Assembly (NCBI GenBank): GCA_964344765.1 | Contig: CAYFOM010000016.1 | Coordinates: 28,714-92,713, forward strand | From: JACNIZ01 sp964344765 | Lineage (GTDB): Bacteria; Planctomycetota; UBA1135 | Reading direction: 5' to 3' | Length of the DNA stretch: 64,000 nucleotides | Part shown: positions 9,122 to 16,851 of the stretch, piece after piece | Layout: the number at the start of each line of letters is the position of its first letter | Numbering within the stretch: the first letter of the stretch is position 1 | Translations under genes and position numbers: made by a program | The notes under the pieces: generated by a model | Told to the model about the DNA's origin: nothing | The model's input: only the letters and a program-made list of their open reading frames with translations | The model's database searches: none

Positions 9122-10872
9122 ACGCCGACCGAGCCTTAATCCTCCAAAGTGACCTCACCATCGTTCTCGAAACCAACCACCCGGATTTCGAGAAGATGCG
9201 CAACGGCCTACTGCCGTTTGCCGAATTGGTGAAGTCGCCGGAGTACCTGCATACGTACCGAGTTACGCCGGTTTCGGTGTGGAATGCGTCGGCCACCGGT
9301 TTGACCGCTGAGGACGCGCTGGAATTCCTCGCCGACAACGCCCGCTATGGCGTGCCGCAGAATTTCGAGGCCGAAATTCGCTCGTGGTTTGAGCGTTGCG
9401 GCATCTTTTCGCTGCACTCCGAAGGCGATGCGCTGGCGATGGCAGTGCGCGGCGGCGCAGAAAAAGGCGGCAAAAGCGGCGAACTTCGGCTGGAAGCTTC
9501 TCAGCCCAAGGTGCTGAAACAGCTGCTGCATGATCCGGAATTGGCCGGCTACTTGGCCCGCGTCGACGAAGCGAACGGCTTGGCCTGGATGACGCCCGGC
9601 AAGCGCGGCTTGGTTAAGGAGCGCTTAATTCGCTTGGGCTATCCGGTGGAAGACCGTGCCGGTTATGTCGACGGCATCCCGCTTGAGATCAGCCTGCGCG
9701 AGCAAATGATTTCAGGTGGCGAGTTTGGTTTGCGCGACTACCAAAACCAAGCAGTGGAGAGCTTCTATCGCGGCGGTTCAGATTTGGGCGGCAGCGGCAC
9801 CATCGTATTGCCCTGCGGTGCCGGAAAAACCGTGGTGGGCTTAGCGGCAATGGCCGCCGTGGGGGCGCACACGTTGGTGTTAACACCCAACACTGTTGCC
9901 TTGCATCAATGGCGGTCCGAGTTGCTCGACAAAACCGAGCTAACCGCCGACCAAATCGGCGAATATTCCGGCGATGCCAAGGAGATTCGTCCGGTCACGC
10001 TGACGACGTACCAAATCCTCACTTACCGCCGCCGCAAGACCGAGGAGTTTCTTCACTTTGATCTGTTCTCCAAAGGCGATTGGGGATTGATCATTTACGA
10101 CGAAGTGCACCTGCTGCCGGCACCGGTATTCCGCGCCACCGCCGAGATTCAAGCGCGTCGGCGTTTGGGATTGACTGCCACTTTGGTGCGCGAAGACGGC
10201 AAAGAGGAAGAAGTCTTTTGCTTGATCGGACCCAAGCGTTACGACGCGCCGTGGAAGGATTTGGAACGTCGCGGATTTATTGCCGCAGTGGAGTGCATTG
10301 AGGTTCGCGTGCCTTTCCACGACGAAGATCGCCTGGACTACTTGGCGGCCGGTAAACGTCAGCAGTTCCGTTTGGCTTCGGAAAACGAATTGAAGTTGGA
10401 TGCATTGGAGGCGCTGATTGAACGCCACAAAGGCGCGCGCATTTTGATCATTGGCCATTATTTGAGTCAGCTCAACGAACTCTATACTCAACTCGGTGTG
10501 CCGATGATTACCGGTAAAACACCGAACGCCGAACGCGAAGAGCTGTACCAAGCCTTCCGCGACGGCCGTGAAATGGTTTTGTTGGTCAGCAAGGTCGGCA
10601 ACTTTGCTATCGACCTGCCCGACGCCAACGTCGCCATTCAAATCTCCGGCACCTTTGGTTCGCGTCAAGAAGAAGCCCAGCGCTTGGGCCGAATTCTGCG
10701 CCCCAAATCCGATGGCGGCGGTGCCTTCTTTTACTCGTTGGTCACCGAAGGAACGGTAGACCAAGATTACGCTGAAAAGAGACAGCGCTTTTTGACCGAG
10801 CAAGGCTATTGCTACGCGATCCTGCCGGCCGAATCGCTGCTTGACCCTGCAGCCGAACCACCTGTTGCCTAG
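9118..10872 (+). CDS. XPB/Ssl2-type DEAD-box (SF2) DNA helicase
   Basis: A 584-residue relative of XPB, the DNA translocase of eukaryotic TFIIH, also found in archaea and actinobacteria. The first ~110 residues (LILQSDLTIVLETNHPDFEK onward) form the XPB-type N-terminal domain that is also found at the end of the next protein. Then come Walker A (LPCGAGKT, near 232-239), YDEVHLLPAP (motif II, near 327), LTATLVRED (motif III and the following RED segment of XPB) and QRLGRILRPK (motif VI, near 521). All helicase motifs look intact. The GTG start at 9118 overlaps the UvrA-like stop (GTGA). Placement after a UvrA-like gene suggests a role in damage removal or transcription-repair coupling, by inference only. 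Confidence 0.9.
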   Translation: MNADRALILQSDLTIVLETNHPDFEKMRNGLLPFAELVKSPEYLHTYRVTPVSVWNASATGLTAEDALEFLADNARYGVPQNFEAEIRSWFERCGIFSLHSEGDALAMAVRGGAEKGGKSGELRLEASQPKVLKQLLHDPELAGYLARVDEANGLAWMTPGKRGLVKERLIRLGYPVEDRAGYVDGIPLEISLREQMISGGEFGLRDYQNQAVESFYRGGSDLGGSGTIVLPCGAGKTVVGLAAMAAVGAHTLVLTPNTVALHQWRSELLDKTELTADQIGEYSGDAKEIRPVTLTTYQILTYRRRKTEEFLHFDLFSKGDWGLIIYDEVHLLPAPVFRATAEIQARRRLGLTATLVREDGKEEEVFCLIGPKRYDAPWKDLERRGFIAAVECIEVRVPFHDEDRLDYLAAGKRQQFRLASENELKLDALEALIERHKGARILIIGHYLSQLNELYTQLGVPMITGKTPNAEREELYQAFRDGREMVLLVSKVGNFAIDLPDANVAIQISGTFGSRQEEAQRLGRILRPKSDGGGAFFYSLVTEGTVDQDYAEKRQRFLTEQGYCYAILPAESLLDPAAEPPVA

Positions 10873-10876
10873 TGAC

Positions 10877-12877
10877 ATGCGCATCTACCTAGCCCGCACG
10901 CTTTCCAAACGAGCTGCATCCGAGCTGGTCTTCCTGCATGACATGTGGATTGGTGGGCTGGCGCCCAATCAATCCAAAGATCTGTTGGACTCGCTGCGTA
11001 AGCGCATGTCCGATCCGGCTTCCGTGGCGACCATCGGTGCGAGGCTGACCGGATCCAGCGAAAGCGTTTACCAAGCACTGCTGCGCAAGGGCGGCCAAGC
11101 ACGTCATTTCGACGAGATTCGGGCCGACGTCGCTCGCCAGGGCGTTTCCGCAACCAGCGTGCGTGTGGCATTGGCCGAGCTGGTGCAACTTGGATTGGCG
11201 GCTAATGTTTCCACACGCCACAGTGGCAGCACCTCGAGTTTGTGGGGGATTCCATCCGAGGTCGCGCGCGCGGCCAAGGGTGCGCGGCGCGTAGAAGCAC
11301 CGCCTTATGAGTTGCTGACCCTCGCTGGTTGGTTGCGCCGCCACTTCCGCGGTCAGGGCGCAACTTTGGAAGACGCGGCCAGTCAAGCGCAACGCATGTT
11401 GCCATTTTTGACTGCCGACGAAGCAGTGCGCGGCAGGTTGGATGAATTGCCGGCCGAAATGAAGGTCGCAGCAGTCCGCATTGCCGTCGAGCACGGCGGC
11501 ATGTTGCAGTTGTCGGAGCTGGACACTGTGTTGGAAGGCGTTTCCGCTAACCAATTCCGCAGCGCGTTGGAAGACGCCAGCTTGGGCACCATCGGCATGC
11601 TCGACTTGGAGGGTTTTGGTATTCGTCAGCGCGGTCAGGTCGTCGTGATCTTCCAAGAGGTGATGCTGACTTGCATGAAGCAGCCGGCCAAGAACAAGCC
11701 GATCGTCCCGGCGAAGACGGCATCCATTGGCGTCGACTTTGTATCGAACTTCGATCGCTTCGCCAATTTCGTCGACGATGAAACCGTGCGCTTCACCGTG
11801 CGCGGCACCATTTACAAGAGCACTGGAAAGCGATTGGCCGAGCGCTTGCTGCCGAACCCCGGCATGGAATTCGGGCGCTTGGAAATCTTGGAAATGGAAT
11901 ACCGCTTCGCGCTGGCATTCCGTTTCATCGACCGCACCGGCGAGCGCAGCTTCCGCGTGACGCAATCGGGCAAAGAGTTCTTGGGACAGCCGCTGATTGA
12001 AAAGCAGCGCACCATGCTCGACTGCCTGGTCGAAGACCGCGACATGCCCGGTGACGTCGCCCACCAGCTGCCTATGCGCCGTTTGGTCCTGCGCGTCTTA
12101 AAACACTTTGAGCCGGAGCAATGGATCGACGCAATGGCCGTGCCGTTTTTGGCTCGAAGCGTTTACCTAGCTTCGCTGCAAAGCAAAGATTCCGACGGTG
12201 CCGAACAGAATTCCTTCCCGGTGCGCTCTTCGGCCGATTTGAATTCCTTGGCGTGGAACTTGTTCACTTGGGTGCGCAAGCATCTTTACGTGCTCGGCCT
12301 GGTCGATATGGGCTACGACGAGGGCGGACGAGCAACGGCGGTGCGCTTGACCAACATGGGGGCGGAATTCCTTGGCATGTTGCCGGTGACCGATCTGAGC
12401 GTCGCTGGCCATATCGTTGTGAATCCGGACTTTGAGGTGGTGTTGTTCCCAGGCGAGCGCTCGCACGAGTTGATTTACGAGCTCGACCGCTTCGCCGACC
12501 GCGAAAAGAGCGACAGCCTTTACCACTACCGCATCACGCCCGCGTCGCTACACCGCGCTCTCTCCGAGGGCATGGATTTGGACGGCATCATCAAGATGTT
12601 GGCGACGTTGAGTCGCACGCCGCTGCCGCAAAACGTCGAATACTCACTGGAATCGTGGGCGCGTAGTGACGGCATGGTGGTGTTTGACCCCGAACACGCC
12701 AAGTTGCTTTGCGAGTCGTCTGAAATCCTGGATCGCATTTCACTGCACCCGGAACTGGGGCGCATTGGTTTGGAGCGCGTCGATCAGCACACCTTGCAAA
12801 TTTGCGGTGCCGTCGACGTCGACCCGCTGACCGACTGGATTCGCGATTACGGCGTATCGGTGCGCATCGCCAGTTAA
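10877..12877 (+). CDS. Helicase-associated protein paired with XPB (XPB N-terminal-like domain at C-terminus)
   Basis: A 666-residue protein with no ATPase motifs. Its last ~165 residues (HIVVNPDFEVVLFPGER, RITPASLHRALSEGM, then LPQNVEYSLESWARS) match the pattern of the N-terminal domain of the preceding helicase (HPDFEK, RVTPVSVWNASATG, VPQNFEAEIRSWFERCG). The upstream part is mostly helical and may hold winged helices. In mycobacteria an XPB homolog (Rv0861c) also lies beside a protein of this type, so the pairing appears conserved across phyla. The start is uncertain: ATG 10877, 4 nt after the helicase stop, is chosen over in-frame starts at 10841 and TTG 10865. Probably a partner or loader of the helicase. 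Confidence 0.75.
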   Translation: MRIYLARTLSKRAASELVFLHDMWIGGLAPNQSKDLLDSLRKRMSDPASVATIGARLTGSSESVYQALLRKGGQARHFDEIRADVARQGVSATSVRVALAELVQLGLAANVSTRHSGSTSSLWGIPSEVARAAKGARRVEAPPYELLTLAGWLRRHFRGQGATLEDAASQAQRMLPFLTADEAVRGRLDELPAEMKVAAVRIAVEHGGMLQLSELDTVLEGVSANQFRSALEDASLGTIGMLDLEGFGIRQRGQVVVIFQEVMLTCMKQPAKNKPIVPAKTASIGVDFVSNFDRFANFVDDETVRFTVRGTIYKSTGKRLAERLLPNPGMEFGRLEILEMEYRFALAFRFIDRTGERSFRVTQSGKEFLGQPLIEKQRTMLDCLVEDRDMPGDVAHQLPMRRLVLRVLKHFEPEQWIDAMAVPFLARSVYLASLQSKDSDGAEQNSFPVRSSADLNSLAWNLFTWVRKHLYVLGLVDMGYDEGGRATAVRLTNMGAEFLGMLPVTDLSVAGHIVVNPDFEVVLFPGERSHELIYELDRFADREKSDSLYHYRITPASLHRALSEGMDLDGIIKMLATLSRTPLPQNVEYSLESWARSDGMVVFDPEHAKLLCESSEILDRISLHPELGRIGLERVDQHTLQICGAVDVDPLTDWIRDYGVSVRIAS

Positions 12878-12879
12878 AG

Positions 12880-13491
12880 ATGGGTGCCATCCCGGCAGGG
12901 GTTTGGGCAATTGCTTCGGCGTTGCAGCCCAATCAACTAGCAAGCTGGATGGACAGTGCCAACGGCGCCGATGCCTGGACCTTTCGCATTCCCCGGGCAA
13001 GTGGCGACGAAGCCATCGCCATGTTGAAAGTGATGCGCAAACAAGCCAATTGGTTGGCTGTGCACGCCGAATGGCCCTGGGCACAGGCATGCAAAGCCGA
13101 TGCCATTATCGCTGGATCGCGTTCGATGCCGTTGGCCCAGTTGGTGGAAGCAGCCAGGCTAGCCAACGTGGGGGCGACCGCCTCATGCGTTGTGGGCGCC
13201 GCAACCCACGACGGCGGTGAATTGGATCAAGCATGCCAGGAAGAAGCGGACTTCGCTTTTTTCAGTCCGATTTGGGACACGCCAAGCAAGCAAGGCATCC
13301 TTGCGCCGCGAGGCTTAAACGAGCTCCAACAAGCTGCCCAACGTGGAATTCCGATCATTGCTCTGGGAGGCATCCAAACGCCGGAACAAGTCGCCGATTG
13401 CCGACGTCATGGCGCCCACGCCGTCGCAGTTCTGCGTGCCGCCACCGACGCGGTGTTGTTGCAAGAAATGCGGGCCGCCTTTCACCCCTAA
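12880..13491 (+). CDS. Thiamine-phosphate synthase/TenI-like TIM-barrel protein
   Basis: A 203-residue TIM-barrel protein resembling ThiE/TenI. ThiE joins HMP-pyrophosphate to thiazole phosphate to make thiamine phosphate. Visible marks are the FFSPIWDTPSKQG phosphate/thiazole loop and the ALGGIQTPEQ late glycine motif (GGI). The usual Q-x-D pyrophosphate signature after strand 3 is not obvious (VHAEWPWAQAC), so it may be a TenI-type relative rather than a full ThiE. ATG 12880 lies 2 nt after the previous stop; an earlier in-frame start would overlap that gene by about 75 nt. thiL follows 520 bp downstream on the same strand, supporting a thiamine role. Confidence 0.68.
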   Translation: MGAIPAGVWAIASALQPNQLASWMDSANGADAWTFRIPRASGDEAIAMLKVMRKQANWLAVHAEWPWAQACKADAIIAGSRSMPLAQLVEAARLANVGATASCVVGAATHDGGELDQACQEEADFAFFSPIWDTPSKQGILAPRGLNELQQAAQRGIPIIALGGIQTPEQVADCRRHGAHAVAVLRAATDAVLLQEMRAAFHP

Positions 13492-13500
13492 CCCACGGCT

Positions 13501-13992
13501 TTATTGCGGCGGGTAAACCCGTTGATGCAAAGCCAAAGCGGTCAGGTCCGAAGGCCATACGCCGTCCGCGCCTAAGCAAGCAACCAACCAAGTGCCGTCT
13601 GCCTGCTTTTGCAAAGCAAAGGCGCGCTGCCAGGGATCGCTGGGCATGTAGGTGTATTCCGGCAATACCTGATTCAAAGAAGCAGGATTGAGTTCGCTCA
13701 GAGCATTGGGCTGCTCGCCTGGACCAACCATCAACGGCGGCCACTGGCCAATATCGTCGGTGGCGGTCTCCATGGCAAAACGAACTTGCCCTACCATAAA
13801 AGCCATCTGCTGACCGGCCAAGCGTTCGCGGGCTTGGCTTAAATCGCTGCGCCAGCTCCAGAAAATGATTGCCAGGATGAAGGCGCTCAGGCCTAAGATC
13901 CACAGCGATTCAGCACGGGTCAGACCCCGCTGCCCGACCTGTGGTCCAGCAGCGTTTCGCGTGGCGAAGTTAGGGCGTGGGGGAATCCGCAA
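13501..13992 (-). CDS. Type II secretion/type IV pilus-like pseudopilin
   Basis: A minus-strand gene wedged between two plus-strand thiamine genes. It has a prepilin-type leader ending VGQRG followed by LTRAESLWILGLSAF, with the expected glutamate at +5 of the mature protein and a hydrophobic helix after it. The C-terminus has SDPWQRAFALQ and CLGADGVWPSD, like the GspG major pseudopilin (DPWG...GADG). Pseudopilins are cleaved by a prepilin peptidase and assemble into short fibres in the envelope. Start is uncertain: TTG 13992 gives a 23-residue leader, TTG 14001 adds three residues, and the open frame extends to 14139. No other secretion gene is nearby. Confidence 0.7.
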   Translation of the reverse strand: MRIPPRPNFATRNAAGPQVGQRGLTRAESLWILGLSAFILAIIFWSWRSDLSQARERLAGQQMAFMVGQVRFAMETATDDIGQWPPLMVGPGEQPNALSELNPASLNQVLPEYTYMPSDPWQRAFALQKQADGTWLVACLGADGVWPSDLTALALHQRVYPPQ

Positions 13993-14013
13993 AGCAAGCA
14001 AAGGGTACAGGAA

Positions 14014-14985
14014 ATGGCAGGCCAAGGTGGAATGGAAAACGCCGACAACGGTGGCGGCGAAAACGCGCTGCACGCCTATTTTGCCGACGCCTTCCCCGAT
14101 CTTCCCGGCGTCGTCGGCCCGGGCGATGATTGCGCCCAATTAAAAGTCGGCGAGGATCGATACCTGCATTGGACCTGTGACCAGTTGGTCGAAGGCATTC
14201 ACGTTGAAGCCGAAGCAACGCCAGAGATCCAAGCCAAAAAGCTGCTGCGGCGGACCCTGAGTGATTTGGCGGCGGCAGCGGCAACGCCGTGGCTGGTCAG
14301 TTGGACGGTCGCCGCACCAAGTGATCGACCCAAGTCCTGGTTGAGGGCATTGGCCGAAGCCTTCGTCCGTGAAGCCCAGCAATTCGACGTAGGCGTGGTT
14401 GGTGGAGATCTGAGCAGTTGCCCACCCGGCAGCGCCGCAGTGATGACTTGCACTGCAATCGGCAAAAGCAGCCAACCCGCACCCGGCCGCGACGGGGCCC
14501 AGCCCGGAAACTGGATTTTGCTCAGCGGGCGATTGGGCGACGCCGTCCGCAGCGGCCGCCATCTACTTCCGCAACCGCGATTGGCCGAAGGGCGGCGGCT
14601 GGCGAGGAATTACCAGCCGACTGCAATGATGGATTTGAGCGACGGTTTGGCTCAGGACTTACCGCGCATTCTTCGCGCGAGCGGAGTGGGTGCCCGGGTC
14701 GAGTTAACCGCTCTTCCGCTGCATTCGCCGCTACCCGCCAACCCTGAAGGATGGGTGCATGCGCTAGGAGACGGCGAGGATTATGAATTGCTCCTGACGC
14801 TGCCAGCGGAGCGCGCCGCGCAAGCCCTTGCTGATTCGGAATTCTCATCGATTGGTCTGCATAAGGTGGGGGAGATCACCGCCGAGCCCGAACTGATCTG
14901 GCTAGAAAACGGCGAGAAACGGCCGCTTCGGGTCGATGGATGGGAACATCGTTGGAAAGAAGATTCAGATGGAACTGCGAATTGA
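14014..14985 (+). CDS. thiL: Thiamine-monophosphate kinase
   Basis: A 323-residue kinase that phosphorylates thiamine monophosphate to the active cofactor thiamine pyrophosphate, in the cytoplasm. Diagnostic ThiL/PurM-superfamily motifs: GPGDDCA in the N-terminus, GVVGGDLSSCP mid-protein, and MMDLSDGLAQDL. Length fits the family. An AAGGG ribosome site lies about 8 nt before ATG 14014. The gene overlaps the start of tsaE by 17 nt. Its 5' side faces the start of the antisense pseudopilin gene, so the two are divergent with about 20 bp between start codons. Confidence 0.93.
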   Translation: MAGQGGMENADNGGGENALHAYFADAFPDLPGVVGPGDDCAQLKVGEDRYLHWTCDQLVEGIHVEAEATPEIQAKKLLRRTLSDLAAAAATPWLVSWTVAAPSDRPKSWLRALAEAFVREAQQFDVGVVGGDLSSCPPGSAAVMTCTAIGKSSQPAPGRDGAQPGNWILLSGRLGDAVRSGRHLLPQPRLAEGRRLARNYQPTAMMDLSDGLAQDLPRILRASGVGARVELTALPLHSPLPANPEGWVHALGDGEDYELLLTLPAERAAQALADSEFSSIGLHKVGEITAEPELIWLENGEKRPLRVDGWEHRWKEDSDGTAN

Positions 14986-15481
14986 ATCGACGAGCCCCGA
15001 GCAAACCATGGCCATCGGCCAGGCATTGGGCGCAGTGTTGCAGCCCGGCGATTTGCTGTGTTTAGATGGCGAACTCGGCGCCGGAAAGACCACCCTCTGC
15101 ACCGGCATAGGCCGCGCTTTAGGGTCTGAAGTTCCTTTCAGCTCGCCGAGCTACCTGCTTTGCAAAGAGTACTTTACGAGCAGAGGGGTGGTGCTCCACC
15201 TAGACGCTTATTTTCAACATCGTTTGGATTCGCTGCTCGGCGAAGGCTTGGTCGAACGCCTCGATGGCGAACATATCGTGTTAATCGAATGGGCCAGCCG
15301 AGTCGCCGATTGGTTGCCAGCCGGTGGGCTGTGGCTGCAAATGACCACCACCGCCGAGGAGTTGCGGTCCCTACACCTTCGTGCCGAAGGCGACATCGCC
15401 CAAAATCGACTGCTGGAATTTTGTCGAACTTTAGAAAAACAAGGCATTTCCGCTGAACCCAGCAACTCGGAGCCGCGTTGA
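14969..15481 (+). CDS. tsaE: tRNA t6A biosynthesis ATPase
   Basis: A 170-residue small P-loop ATPase that works with TsaB, TsaC and TsaD to install threonylcarbamoyl-adenosine at A37 of ANN-decoding tRNAs. Motifs: Walker A GELGAGKTTLC, the switch region SPSYLLCKEY, HLDAYF (family HxDxYR; the arginine is absent here) and VLIEWASR. ATG 14969 has a GGAAAGAAG ribosome site and lies inside the 3' end of thiL. The stop overlaps the next gene (TTGA). tsaB, tsaC and tsaD are not in the window. Confidence 0.92.
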   Translation: MELRIESTSPEQTMAIGQALGAVLQPGDLLCLDGELGAGKTTLCTGIGRALGSEVPFSSPSYLLCKEYFTSRGVVLHLDAYFQHRLDSLLGEGLVERLDGEHIVLIEWASRVADWLPAGGLWLQMTTTAEELRSLHLRAEGDIAQNRLLEFCRTLEKQGISAEPSNSEPR

Positions 15482-16050
15482 CCTCACACCCCATGAATCC
15501 GGGTTCCGATGATCTCCTGGTTCGGTTTCAGGCCGGCGACGCCGATGCCTTCGACGAGCTGGTCCGGGAAATGGCTCCCAGACTCAAGGGTTACTTCTTA
15601 CGCCTCGGAGCGCAAAGCTCTACCGCAGAAGACCTTACGCAACATGTTTTCCTTCGCGTCTTCCAAGCTCGCGGTCGCTACCAGCCGACCGGCAGGCTCG
15701 ACGCCTACCTGTTGCGCATTGCCCACAACCTGTGGATCGACTCACGCCGGCGCAAACGCCCCGTTTTGGTCGGCGACGACCTTCCCGAAGCCGTCGATCC
15801 TTCGCCTGGGCCATTGGAGCACGCCAACCAGCAGGATCGCGCCAGCATCCTCCACGCCGCGCTGGCTCAGCTCGACGCCCCGGTTCGCGAACTCCTCGAA
15901 TTGGCAGTCCTACAACGTCTGCCTTACCAGCAAGTCGCTGAAATCCTCGACATTCCCGTCGGAACGGTGAAATCCCGCGTTTACTACTCGCTGCGCAAAC
16001 TGCGCGATCAACTTGCCACCTTTGGTGAGCAGGAGGAGGGCCAGGTATGA
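15478..16050 (+). CDS. ECF-type RNA polymerase sigma factor
   Basis: A 190-residue sigma-70-family factor with only regions 2 and 4. Region 2 contains AEDLTQHVFLRVFQARGRY and YLLRIAHNLWIDSRRR (core binding and -10 recognition). Region 4 contains LPYQQVAEILDIPVGTVKSR, a helix-turn-helix for the -35 element. The TTG at 15478 overlaps the tsaE stop; ATG 15493 is an alternative. It ends in an ATGA overlap with a gene for a membrane protein that is probably its anti-sigma factor, the usual arrangement. The signal it responds to is unknown. Confidence 0.9.
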   Translation: MTSHPMNPGSDDLLVRFQAGDADAFDELVREMAPRLKGYFLRLGAQSSTAEDLTQHVFLRVFQARGRYQPTGRLDAYLLRIAHNLWIDSRRRKRPVLVGDDLPEAVDPSPGPLEHANQQDRASILHAALAQLDAPVRELLELAVLQRLPYQQVAEILDIPVGTVKSRVYYSLRKLRDQLATFGEQEEGQV

Positions 16051-16742
16051 ACGAATTCGATATGGATCCCCGAGAACAAGCCGAACTCGATGCGTTGGCC
16101 ACCGAAATGCAGCGGCATTTGGTGCAGCCTGAGCTCAGCGCCGGCTTCGTGGACCTGCTGCAAGAGCGGCTTCAAGCCGAGCCTTGGACGTTGCGCGCAG
16201 CGATCCGACGCAACCGTTTGCTGCGCTTGGCGGCCTCGCTCCTGCTGATCACCACCGTGGCAGGGCCGGTGTCCGCGCTGGTCATTTTGTTCACCCAGCC
16301 GGAGAGTAAAACTCCGGTCATCGGGGTCGATTTGCCCGAGCCTTTGATTGAGGTGGAGGAGGACATCGAGCCCGACTTCGACCCGGCGGTCCCGCCGCTG
16401 GACCCGTCGCTGGAAGACGCCTTCGGCATGGATTGGCACGAGGCTGTCGAGCAATCCAACCGTATGGCTTTGGTGATCCGTCAGTGGAACGAAGCAAACC
16501 AGGATGTTGCTGATGGCGGCGCACACTTGGCACCGGCGTTGATGGACTGGACCCACGCCACCGAGGCGCAAATCGCCGACGAATTCCGTCGTCGTTGTCA
16601 GCTGGGCATAGTTACGCCGCCGCCGTCTACGCTGGCGGAGCGCGTCATTGAATTGGACGCCGCCGGGAATGGCTGGGCCCAAGCTTGGCAATGGGTTTTG
16701 AGCGGTTCGGATCTGCAAATTCAGCCGTTCTTCCAGCGCTAA
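16047..16742 (+). CDS. Probable membrane anti-sigma factor
   Basis: A 231-residue protein with a short cytoplasmic N-terminal domain rich in Leu and Glu (residues 1-60), one transmembrane helix (LLRLAASLLLITTVAGPVSALVIL, broken here only by notation; about residues 64-87), then an acidic, proline-rich linker and a soluble, presumably periplasmic domain. This topology and the 4-nt overlap with the ECF sigma gene point to an anti-sigma role. There is no clear zinc HxxxCxxC motif, so it is not a classical ZAS-type anti-sigma factor. Function is inferred from position and topology only. Confidence 0.6.
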   Translation: MNEFDMDPREQAELDALATEMQRHLVQPELSAGFVDLLQERLQAEPWTLRAAIRRNRLLRLAASLLLITTVAGPVSALVILFTQPESKTPVIGVDLPEPLIEVEEDIEPDFDPAVPPLDPSLEDAFGMDWHEAVEQSNRMALVIRQWNEANQDVADGGAHLAPALMDWTHATEAQIADEFRRRCQLGIVTPPPSTLAERVIELDAAGNGWAQAWQWVLSGSDLQIQPFFQR

Positions 16743-16851
16743 CACGCGCCTCGGCCGGACCGCCGATTTTGCCGTTAAATCCGCTAGTGGGGACACATAG
16801 CGTGCGTAGAGATGTGCCATAGCGCTGCCGTCGCTATGCTTCTGATTCATC

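Noticed and set aside
10889..12064. Long minus-strand open frame (391 codons) inside the helicase-associated gene
   Set aside because: It is a shadow of the strongly supported plus-strand gene; composition is atypical (many His, Gln, Arg) and no motif is seen.
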